Shown here: in pieces, positions 24,801 through 36,800 of the stretch
How the letters are laid out: each line of letters opens with the position of its first letter
How positions within the stretch are numbered: position 1 is the first letter of the stretch
Origin: Centropus unirufus
Lineage: Eukaryota > Chordata > Aves > Cuculiformes > Centropidae
Direction of reading: 5' to 3'
Assembly (NCBI GenBank): GCA_013397695.1
Contig: VYZI01000068.1
Coordinates: forward strand, 1,632,637-1,696,636
DNA: 64,000 bases
Program-made: the position numbers and the translations under genes
Notes under the pieces: model-generated
Told to the model about the DNA's origin: nothing
Databases searched by the model: none
The model's input: the letters and a program-made list of their open reading frames with translations, nothing else

Positions 24801-27800
24801 AGTTATACAAAACAGAGCTCTTTATTTTGGTGTTGGGTTGTCTTTCGTTTCTTTTAAATTTAGAAGATAAATGTGTGTGTTTTTTCAGAGCAACGACAAT
24901 GAGGAACGCCTGCAGGTTGTAAAGCTTCTAGCAAAAATGTTTGGGGCGAAGGATTCGGAGCTGGCATCTCAAAACAAACCACTCTGGCAGTGCTACTTGG
25001 GGAGGTAAATGCTGGTTTAGTTGCAATCCAGGAAGGGGGGAACCTCTGGTGGAGTACAATTCCAACTGCTTTGGTTTTATTTGTCTTAGTTTGAAGTGGC
25101 TCAGCCAAGTGTGAGTTCCCTTCTGCTGCTCTAGCTGAAATCTGACAGGTGATGCTAAAGAGACTGCTCTGTAGGCATCACCTGCACGCGTGGCTCTGCA
25201 GAGCGAACACTGCAAATCGTCCCTTTTGAGTTCATTATTTTGCATCCATCTTTATTGCTGCTGTCAAGAAAAAGGAATAGTGTGTTTTACCTTCTTCACA
25301 AGTGAAACTGCTCAATGATGCATTAAATCTAAACCACCATCAAATGATGTTTGGCTATTGGGTGATACGCTAACAGGTTTTTTTGAGGCTTTTATGTACA
25401 GTATTTGCACACTGGTTTCAAGGGGTTTAAGCGTAGGATCCCTTAAAAGAGGTTTGTAGCTTTTACAAGCTTTTTTTTTTTGTGCAGCAAACAGTTTTTT
25501 GGTTTTGAAGGGTTCTGCCAGTTTGAAATGGAAAATGTAGCTGGAGCTTGTAGTCAGGAGAAACTAAATTACAGCAACTGACCAGAATGATTTTAATTTG
25601 AATAAATGAGAAATTATATAAATTATTACAAATGCAGTACTTTATAATTTAGCACTCAATTGTGTCAAAACCAGAGTCTTCAAAGAAATGTTGCTTCTAA
25701 AAGTAGAGGAAACTGAGTTGAGGGAAATACTCTATACGTTGCTTGAAAATTCTGTACCTTGCTTGAAGGTATAGAATCATTTAAACCATTGGACATCATC
25801 AAAAAATACCACATCTAAATGGGCCCAAAGGAAGACTCTTCATTGGGTTCTAATGTGAAGCAATGTGAATATCTGCAATTTGTTGTTCGTAATTACTGTT
25901 TTCAACTAGGTATGAATCACACGCATGCATTTTCTTTTTTCAAGGGTTTTACCCAAGTTATAATAGTTTTATTATTAAAGGAACCATTCTTAAAATTTTC
26001 TGATTTTGAAAACACACCTGTGTTTGACTAAAACATTTATTTCATAAAACCTCTTTACCTGATCAATAAGCATTTCAACAGCAATAATATTCAAAAATTT
26101 GATTTTTCATCTGTTTAAAACCAAGCACTTTGAGGAGAGCTTGAAAATGCATTTGATTTTTCAAGAGCTGTTTGTAACTCTCATTACGTCAATAGTCTTA
26201 TTAGAAAATTACTTTTGAAAATTAAACGGGAGCAAATACTAGTTTTTATGCATCAAACCTAATTCAGCCTGTCAAAAGGAAATCTTAAGAAAGCTGAAGG
26301 GATCCATCTCGGGTACTAGTCATGATTCCCATTTGTTTGCTGATATCATAGAGTTTGTAAAGAGGGGACAAGTATTACAGTCTTAAGACTTTCAGTTGCT
26401 GAAGCAGGGTTCCTGCTTAATTGTGTGGGACGCTACAGAAAAGATAGTTCTAATATTTCCAACACGTTTTTAATAAATAAATAGTTGTTACCTCCCCAGG
26501 AGTTTTTCCTGTGTACCAGGAGAGGATATTTTCCAGAACATGAATTAATAAATGAGTAAAGAAATTTTTTTCTTAAGCTAAAGACAGCGTACTCTGTGAA
26601 ACCAGAGATGTTTTGCTCATGTAAAGGTGCATCGGGGGTGCACAGATATTTTCAGGGGTATTTGAGATTGCGTAGAAATAAACTGATGACTTTGGTAGGA
26701 GTGATACTTCAGTTTTGTAACACATTGTCTTGTTTCAAACCAGGTTCAATGACATCCATGTCCCCATTCGCCTTGAATGTGTGAAATTTGCAAGTCACTG
26801 CCTTATGAACCACCCCGACCTAGCGAAAGACTTAACAGGTACCAGGTTTATTACAACCTTAAAATACAAGATTTAGTGTTTTGGTAAAGTCAGGAATTTT
26901 AGTTGTAATCCTAAGTCATGTTTTAAGGTGCTGTGGAGGTCATAATTGAGGTTGGATTTTTAGGTCACAGAATCCCTGCTTCCAGCACTGCTCCTCAGGC
27001 TGAGGGGACTGTATCCAAAAAATGCCTTAAGCCAAGAGATCGCCCTCCCTCTCATACAGTTGTTGCATTCCCATCTGCTGCTGCAATTAAGCACCGTGGG
27101 ATCAAGCAAAGACAGCCTGGCTAACCTAATGGTCGTGGCATTTATTAAGGCCCAAAGTGGAGCTTTCAGTTCCACAAAGCGGAAACGTGTAAATGTTGTG
27201 CATCCACTGTCTAAAACATGGGAAGAGTCCTCGTAACTGTAATCACAGCTGGTGATTCCTGCTCCTTCCCATCAAACGCAGCCTGTAACTCCAGGCCTCC
27301 ATAGGAAGAAGGCAACTGGCATAGGCAGAAGCATTTAAGATTTGTTGCTCCTGATATCTTGATGAAAAATTAAAGAGAAGGGGTTGGTTTGGCTTTCCCC
27401 CCCTCAAAGGGTATATAAAAAAATCTACTGGTATTTTTTTGAGGTACCATCTTTGTCCATTTGCTCTAAGGAGGGAATTTAGAGGTCTGTTAAGTGCATG
27501 GGAATGCTCTCCTGCTTGCTGAGCATTTGTTAAGTTGAACACAAATACAGGCAGGCTTAAGTTGTCCCATAGTTATTGGGATTGTTAAACCAGTTTACAA
27601 AAAAGAAATATTTCTGGCTTTAATGAAATGGTTAAGATATTTTTTCCAATTATCATAGTTGTATTTTCACAGACTCCTTTCTTTTGTATCGCAGAAGGAC
27701 TTTGTGCCCCCTCTAATGGTGTCCTCTGGGAAATATGATTTTGCTTGCCCCACCTTTCTTTCTCACAGTGCTTATCAAAATCAAATAATTGAAAATTTTC

Positions 27801-30800
27801 TAGTGTTTTAGCCCAGAATTGTTCTTTGCAGTGGCACTGTTCTTCATTGGTTTGAGTTTGTTGCGTGTTCTTGTGAACAAAATGTGTTTTGTTTTTTTTT
27901 TTTTATTTACAAAAGTCTTACTTGTATTTTGAATTTCATGACCTCCATAAGTGCAAAGCTTTATTTCTCAATGTACTCTTTCAGCACAGGCGCTGATTAT
28001 CAGAAATGTCAGTGGCCAATATTTTAAATGAGACTTGAATTTTTTCACTGATGATTGAACAGCAATAGTAGAACAGTAACCTCTCATTATTTCATTCAGA
28101 GTAGATTTTGCATTTTCAGTGTTTCTCCAAGTTTACCTGATGTCTACTGTATACAGTGGTCTTTATAACTTCTCTATGCATTTTCCTGCCTGTTTGTGCT
28201 CATATGTCTACCTGAAATGCAGACTTCTAAAAGGACAAATGAATGGCAAATGCCATTTGTTAGTTTTCTGTAATAAAATGACCTTAGGTAGATCATGTTT
28301 TACACTTATTAGCAGAAATTTTGAAGTTTTGATAGTGTAAGATTACTGATGTTAATAAATAAGGAGCAATGGGCCAAAATAATTCAGAAAATTGTTTTAA
28401 GATGAATAAACTAGGATGAAGTGCAATCCAGCTGGAGGCTGGTACTGTTGGTGTGCCCAGGGTTCAGTGCTGGGTCCTTTCCTGTTCAATATCTTTATCA
28501 ATGACCTGGATGAAGGGATTGAAGGGACCCTCGGCAAGTTTGTAGATGACACTAAGCTGGGAGGAAGTGTTGATCTACTGGAGGGTAGGGAGGCTCTTCA
28601 AAGGGATCTGAACAGGCTGGACCGATGGGCTGAGACCGAGGGGATGAGGTTCAACAAGGCCACATGCCAGGTCCTGCACTTGGGACGCAACAACCCTGCA
28701 GCGCTACAGCCTTGGGGAAGAGTGGCTGGAAAGCTGCCTGGAGGAGAAGGACCTGGGGGTGCTGGTTGACTGCCAAATGAGTGTGAGCCAGCAGTGTGCC
28801 CGGGTGGCCAAGAAAGCCAATGGCATCTTGTCCTGTATCAGACACAGCGTGGCCAGCAGGTTCCAGGGAGATGATTCTGCCCTTGGACTCAGCACTGATG
28901 AGGCCGCACCTTGAATCCTGGTTTCAGTTCTGGGCCCCTCGCTGCAAGAAGCATCTTGAGGTCCTGGAGCGTGTCCAGAGAAGGGCAAAGCAGCCGGTGA
29001 CAGGGCTGGAGAGCAAGGGTTATGAGGAGCGGCTGAGGGAACTGGGGTTGTTCAGCTTGGAGAAGAGGAGGCTGAGAGGAGACCTTATCCCTGCCTGCAA
29101 CTGCCTGAAAGGAGGTTGTGGAGAGGTGGGTGCTGGTCTCTTCTCCCAAGAGACAGGAGAATCGGACACGGGCAAATGTCTTCAAGCTGTGCCAGGGCAG
29201 GTTCAGATTGGACATCAGGAAAAAATTATTCATCAAAAGGGCCATCAGGCACTGGCCCAGGCTGCTCAGGGAGGTTGCTGAGTCCCCATCCCTGGAGGTA
29301 TTTAAAATACAGGGAGATGAGTTGCTTAAGGACACGGTTTAGTGTTGGACAGATACAATTGGACTTGGTGATCTCAGAGTTCTTTCCCAACCTGGTGATT
29401 CTATGATTCTGTGTGTTGAGATGACCAAGGTCTAATGCCTAAGGAGCATGCTTTTGTAATATGTCTCTTGATTTGTCCCTGCTTACAATGCTTAAGTGAC
29501 TCCCTCTGTGGGGTGTTCCGGGAGCACACGAACTGGATTCCTTGTGGATAGTGCAGAAGTTGTGGTCAGGGGGGCAAGTAATGTGCTCCATCAGGCAAAA
29601 GAGATGCAGTCTGCAGGGAGAGTGTAGCCTCTGGCCTGAAGGAAGACTTACAATTTATGTCTTGTGGTTATCAAATTCTCAGCACACCCTGGGCTCTACA
29701 GACCCAGGTCTGTTTGGCTGTAGCAGTTGCTAATGTGGATGTAATCTAACTATTAGAAGAAATAATAAAAACAAAAGTGTAAACCAATAGCTCTTATTTC
29801 GAGTATGCAGAAATAGAAGTCTTTTCTATTCTAAGGACAGATACTTCCTGACATTCCAGTTAATCTTAGAGAAAACTCTTGGTTTCTTACTGTTGATGCT
29901 CTGAACAGGAGAAAATTATGGGCTTTGTGCTTGTCAGTTGGGCACTGTCCAGAAAAAGTAGCTGAAGTTATATAGTTACAATGAAACACTTCCTCTGTTG
30001 TCTGGTTTTTGTTTTTTTTTTTTCAGAATATCTGAAAGTAAGATCGCATGATCCTGAAGAGGCCATAAGGCACGATGTTATAGTATCCATAGTTACTGCT
30101 GCTAAAAAAGACCTTTTGCTTGTCAATGATCACCTGCTTAATTTTGTCAGAGAACGAACACTGGACAAGCGGGTAAGACAGAATTAATGCTAATAATGGC
30201 TGTGCTTTACACTTCTAGACTCTAATTCAGCTTCTAAAAAATACTGAACTAGTTTTAAAATGTCAAATGAAAATTAATATGATGAAAAAGGAATTGAAGC
30301 AGTCTATTTAAGGACTTTTTGCCCCTGACTGGAATGCCACATGTTAAATGGGGCTGTGTTTTTCTCTAAGATAGCACAATAAAAAACCTCATAAGCTTGA
30401 GCACAGTGATGTTGTTCCAGGTGTCTTGTTTTAGTAACATACTTCAATAAAATGAGACCCTTGTAAAACATCATAACATTTTTTCATAAGAAATTTTACA
30501 AGCATCTTGCAAAATGTATTGTCGTTCATTGGTGGAAGATTTTCCACCATCGGGGTGAGTGGTTTACCTGCTTTCAGTTAGACCATTGGAAGACCACAAA
30601 CCAGCGTAGTAGCTTTCAAATCTGAACAGCCTTGAAGTTCAACTTAGCCAAGTTTCATTATTTGATAATACTTGAGGTTTTTGCTGGCTTATGCTAAAGT
30701 GTGATGGCAAATTTCAAATATTACCTGATTTTTTTCTTTTCATGACGTGCTTTTCCCTGTTGTGCCCACAATACAGTTGTGGCTGTTCAGTATGGATCTT

Positions 30801-33800
30801 TGAGAGAGGATGTGGGCTTCAATTTGTAACAGTTCTTAATTCAAGAGGCNNNNNNNNNNNNNNNNNNNNNNNNNNNNNNNNNNNNNNNNNNNNNNNNNNN
30901 NNNNNNNNNNNNNNNNNNNNNNNNNNNNNNNNNNNNNNNNNNNNNNNNNNNNNNNNNNNNNNNNNNNNNNNNNNNNNNNNNNNNNNNNNNNNNNNNNGAA
31001 ATGCTGCAGTCTTAGTTTTGAGTTTTGAACTGCTGAACCGGTTACTATTTCTTTTTCTCAAGTGGAGAGTAAGGAAAGAAGCCATGATGGGACTTGCACA
31101 GATCTACAAGAAATATTCATTACAATCAGAAGCAGGAAAAGAAGCTGCAAAACAGATCTCATGGATAAAAGACAAACTCCTGCATATATATTATCAAAAC
31201 AGTATTGATGACAGGTAAGCCAGTCATGAAAGCCAGGTGGTTGTGTGGAAAGGTGTGGGAATAGCCATGAATTAGAGCGTTATCCGAGGTTTGTGGTGAA
31301 AGTGGTGCGCCTGTCACACCAGCTGTGGTCTTGTATATGGTTGTCGGTATCGAAAAACTGATGGTTGGGCATGGGGAACCAGTTTGGAGCTCGCCTGCCC
31401 TGACTACTCAAAGCTGACTTGGCAGCTTTGGAAAGGAGCCTTTGGCTTTCACACCACGATCAGATACAACTGGCACTGCAAATCCATAGAAATTCTTTCA
31501 GAAACTTGTAGCCTCTGCCAGCTCCAAAATAAGCAATTATTTCATGGGACCCTGGAAGCGAACAGAACTGTCTGGGTTTTCAGCTCCGATCTCACCCACT
31601 CACTATTCTCTTAAACCCCGGGATTTTTTTAAATTAGCTGCATTTGGGATTTGACCACACGCTTCAACTGTAAGGATTTTCTTGTCATTTATAGCCTAAA
31701 CATTACATGATCGAGATTTTACCTCTTTACTCCGTTATGTTAATGTGGACCTTGATTTGCAAAAGTCTTGGGCTTCTTGATATTAAAGATTGCAACATGT
31801 GTTTAGTTTTCCTTTTGTTTTTTCTTAGTTGCTCCTAGGTAAGTGGCAGATCAGAACATTTTTCCCCTCCTGCTAACAAATAATGAACTTCCATGTTATA
31901 GAAGGAATGTTTAATAATTTCTTTGTGTTTGTACTTATGCTTTTATTGTGGAGGCAATAGAAATGGGATAAGCTCAGGGGACAGAGGAAAGTCAGCTGCT
32001 TCTGCCTAGTGTCTGAATCCTCCTTCTGGGCCTCATGGTGACTTTTGATATAACCAGCATGTTTTTTTATTTTAATTTTTAGGTCCATTAATTTGAGACA
32101 ATTAATGAATTTACCCCAGTACTGACCTGCAATGAAAATCCAGTTATAAGATCTCTGTGAGCTGATAATTAAGAGACATCCTTCTCTAAAGTTCCTACCT
32201 AGATTAATATATCTGATTTTAATAATGTCACTCAGTGTTCTACTGCTAAGATTAGCATCACCCCTTCTGTAAGGACATATTTTTCTCTAGCTTATGCAGA
32301 GTTTTAGTGGAAGTTAAGTATCTTGACCTTTAGGTTCTTTAATAACCCCATCTTTGTATGGAACAACTGATCTCGAGGTAGGTCTGGGAATTTTTGTGTA
32401 AATGTTTTAGCTTCTCAAACCCAGTTTCTTGCTCTAGAGTCTTAAGTTTTTTAATCCTGTCTTTCAGGTTACTTGTGGAACGCATTTTTGCTCAGTACAT
32501 GGTCCCTCACAACTTGGAAACAAATGAACGGATGAAATGTTTGTATTATCTTTATGCAACACTGGATTCAAATGCTGTGAAGTATGTACTGTTTTTTGAC
32601 TGCTTGCAAAATGATTTTTAATACAGATATTGTAAATTAGGCTACTCATAATAGTTTAGAACTAAGCTAGTGGACAAAAGCAGTTTACAAACTGCCAGAA
32701 AGCAGAATGTAGCATTAACATCTATTTTTCAAGTGAGATTTGGGGACAGAAAGCAAACCCTAGTAGGGTGCTTTCTAACAGGATGTGGTACCTCTTTAAC
32801 CATAAACAGCTAAAAATGTGGTGTCAAAGATTTGGAAAGAAGCTTAACTGCAGGACAGCCCTTTTCTATCTGAAAAGACAGCACAGATGACAATGTTAAG
32901 TAGCCCTAGATTTTACCACACAACTTCACAGTTCAGGTACTCCTTGTCTTCGCAGCCAACATGACATAAGAGCAGGAAGGAATTACTTGTCTTCCCCCTC
33001 TTCTGTATGTGTTTTATGCTACACGCCTTTTCCAGCATAGAATGGGTACATGTGCATGAATTTGACCAATAACAACAGTTTTTCCTCCTGTAATGTTCAC
33101 AATTTGATTGGATTTACTTAGTTTCACTTTGGTTTTCCTTTAGTGGTACTCAGTCACTTGAAAAATCACATATATTTTTTTTTTTTTCTCAGAAGAGAGA
33201 CTAGAAGAAAAAGCTTTTTTTTTTTTTTTAGGGCGGAGGGGCTTAAAAAATCCCAAACCTTCAAATCCTACAGAAACTGAGGTGTGAATCCCCTGCATTT
33301 CTTGTATCACCAGCCTGAAGATGTTACAACTGTAACAAACTAAAGAATGGCGCATTAAGAATAAAGTTACTGTTAAAGTCCTAGAATGGTATGGGTTGAA
33401 AGAGACCTTAAAGATCATCCAGCTCCAACCCCCTGTCATGGCAGGAACACATCCCACCAGATCAGGCTGCTCAAGTATTCAGGCTGTTCTAGTAGCTTTT
33501 AGTATAGGCTAAACCAAAATGTAGAAGGATTCTTTTCTGTACTTGTTATTTCAGGTAACAAACACCTGGATTCTACAGTTTCCCTGTGCAGCAGCACTCT
33601 TTTTAAAGATGTAGTATGTTCTATTACTTATAGAAAACTTTCTTACTTGTGGATTCTGGAAGTTTTTTAAATGAAGCCGTGGCTTTTTTAAATTTACATG
33701 ATTTATTTTTCCTGGAAACCTTGCTAATTTTTGATTCCTTTGAATATCTCCAGTGTGTCTCCTACAAGTCTGATAATTTATTCATCTTGTGGCTGCTTTC

Positions 33801-36800
33801 TGTATGCAAGAAAAACATTGTTTTGATGATAAAAATCTTAAACATCTGCTTTAGCCTGGTTCTTGGAATGTTTTTAGAAGAGTGATTTCAAGCTTGTACA
33901 AATGAGTTCCTTATGGGCCAGACATCAGTTACTTCCTACTCCTTTTGGAGGTGATGTAGTTCAGCAGCTGAAATGAAACTTCTTTCAAATCTCACTTTGT
34001 TCCAGTCTAACACGGCCAATTACATCTTCCATATTGTGCCATTAGGAAACATTTCAGCCTTTGCTCACACAACAGTGAAATTTCAGGTGATGAGGACTTA
34101 AAAGGACATTTTTGAGTCTGCAGTTGAAAAGAATGTAAAGGCTCTTATTGGGCAGTTGTGTTACTTATTAAATAGGTGATTTTTGACAACTCTTTTTAAA
34201 ATTCTTTTTAGAGCATTGAATGAAATGTGGAAATGTCAAAACCTGCTACGACATCAAGTGAAGGATTTAGTTGACCTAATTAAACAACCCAAAGTGAGTT
34301 TAATTTATCTTTATAATGTGAATATGCAGTTTTACTGAGTATGCTGGTTTTAAATTCCATTTGTTTGACTATCTCAAGCTCTCTTTTAATGGCAGATAGA
34401 AAATATTGTGGAAGTTACCTGATATTCTGTTAGACTACACCTGCAGTAAGAAATTAATGTACATTTTGTTATTAAAATTGCAGAGGAAAAGGCATTACAG
34501 AAGCTTTTAAGAGATTTTGCCAGTCCTTTGATACTGATATTTGCTCCCGGTGTCTGACTTGCATCATGCCAGGACTGTTCTGGCTCTTGAAAGAGGGGAA
34601 AAAAGTGTATTATTTCTGTCTGCCAAATCGAATAATTAAGAATAAGTTCCTATACACCCTGACTTCTTACCATATGATTCATTCCAGAAATGAGAATATT
34701 TTTATTCCAACAGCTTACTTGCTTTTTTTCCTTCTTGGAAATATGTGTCATTTTCTGTTTGCGTATATCTCTTGTACCACAGTGAATTTAATGAAGTTTC
34801 ATGACTGAATATTGCATTTGCTAAAATTACCGGAACCAGGAAGAGTGGGAAACTGTGGCTGGATTATCTGACCTATCTGCTCAGAAATCTCTGTCTTGCA
34901 GAGAAAGACTCATCAAATCAGGATGCATCCCTTACAGTTTCAGTCCTGATTGAACTGCAGATAACTTTGACTTAGTACATTTAAAAGATGTTGTAAGGTT
35001 GTCTTCAGTTCTAAGTGCAGCGATTTCCAGTACAGCACCACTTCATTACCTTTCAGGGACGGCATTGAAATGCTTTTCATGTACTGCTTTTTATTCTTCG
35101 GTATATTTTAATACATTCCTGCATTTAAAACCCAAGTTAGTTTGTTGATATTTTCTGCATATTGATTGTAAGTGAAATTTCAACTTTCGTTTTCAGGGAG
35201 ATGGAACATAAGCTCTTTCTCAAATGTAAAATATCAAATATTATGTGGAATTAAAGATGCAGGTTTTGATAAATACCAGCATAATCATAGCATTCAAACT
35301 GGTGTGTGCATGTTTGCACTTGTCCGTGTAGTTTTCATTGTTCTGCCGCTAAGAAGTGCTAATTCTCTACACTTGAATCCTCTTTGGAGTAACGGGACTG
35401 CATGAGGGACTTTCCAGACCTCAGCACGCTCTATGCTTGCTCTCTTTGATGAGGCAGTGGCAGCACAGGAGAAGGGGGTCAAGGTATGGTGGTTCCTTTC
35501 CTCTTGCTGCTCATTGTTTCTTACTCAGTGCTCCAGAGTGGATTCCTCTGCTGGCCCCAGTGCCTTGAGAGTTACACTTTCTCCAGTGTTTCCTCTCTGA
35601 AATGTGTTGGGTTTTTTCTCAGAGGCTCAATGGGGTCCTTCAACTGGTTGAAGTTTTGGTGGGTGATGCCTGATGAACCTTTCAGGGAAGAATTTTTCCA
35701 ATCTGAACCTGCCCTGTTGCAGCTTGAGGCCATTCCCCCTTGTCCTATCTCCTGTCACTTGGGAGAAGAGACCAGCACCAACCTCTTCACAGCCTCCCTT
35801 CAGGCAGTTGGAGGCAATGATAAGGTCTCCCCTCAGACTCCTCTTCTCCAGGTTGAACAACCTCAGTTCCCTCAGCCACTCCTCACAAGACTTGTTCTCC
35901 AACCCCTCCACCAGCTTTGTTGCCCTTCTCTGGACATACTCTAGAACCTCAATATAGTTCTTGTAGTGAGAAGCCCAGGATTTATACTGCTAGAAGACAA
36001 AAGAATACTTTTGACTTCTGTACCTGGGAAGGTTTAGACTGGGTATTGGGAAATAGTACTTGACTGAAAGGATTGTCAAGTGTTGAACCAGGCTACCCAG
36101 GGAAGTGGTTGAGTTGCTATCTCTGGAGGTGTTTAAAATACGTGAGGACGTGGTGCCCAGGGACGCGGTTTAACAGTAGGCTAAGAAGTGTTACATAAAC
36201 AGTTGGATTGGATGATATTAAGGGTCTTTTCCAACATAAACGATCCTGTGATTTTGGGACTCTGGTTATTTCATGTTTGGCTGAATGTTTAGTGGTTTGT
36301 ACAACTTGAGCGCCCCTTGAAACAGACGTTTAGCCAGTACTCCAAGACTTATCCAGTATTAGAAGAGCAGACTGGTCAGAAGCAAAGGAACTCCATACCA
36401 GCCTTTTGATGTTTCTCTTTTGAGTTGAAAGAGGTATGGATGTGGAGATTCTGTATCTGCTGACATTGATATTTGAATCCTGTGAACAAAGTTTAAGTTC
36501 TGTTTTCATTTCTTGTCTGAACGTACCCTTTCAGCTGTGACAGCCAAAAGTCCTGAAAATTACAGCATTCTTCCAACACTAAAAGGTGATGGAAAGTTCT
36601 GCAGAATACTTAATGGCTACAATTGTGTGCCAGGTGTCCTTGTCACAAAACAGAGTTCACTAAAAATGTTACTTGTCTTAATCCCGTGCTGTATTTTTGT
36701 TATACTCTGATCTTCCCAATGCTGCCACCATTCTCAAGCATTGCCAGATTTTCCACAAACTTGTTCATTTCTTTTTTTTCTTATTTAATGACAAAACCAT

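Larger units (their letters stand above)
16987..24888 (+). other. Intron 7 (largest intron)
   Basis: This 7.9 kb intron holds three CR1 fragments between 18503 and 19806, a short CR1 tail at 23731-23865, a T/C-rich tract at 17225-17278 and an AAT microsatellite near 24083. A GC-richer block at about 21150-22450 is unexplained. I recognise no exon in 19807-23730 or 23866-24888. Confidence 0.88.
32582..34211 (+). other. Intron 12
   Basis: This 1.6 kb intron holds a short - strand CR1 tail (33379-33478) and two T-runs near 33174-33229. Nothing else is recognised. Confidence 0.88.

Noticed and set aside
28418..29414. The CR1 reverse-transcriptase frames as a functional gene
   Set aside because: The copy is 5'-truncated and frameshifted and its catalytic motif is altered (FVDD). 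It is a dead LINE fragment.
31384..31614. A His/Cys-containing frame reminiscent of a retroviral integrase zinc finger
   Set aside because: The spacing of His and Cys is not convincing, there is no ATG, and no neighbouring retroviral domain or LTR is seen.
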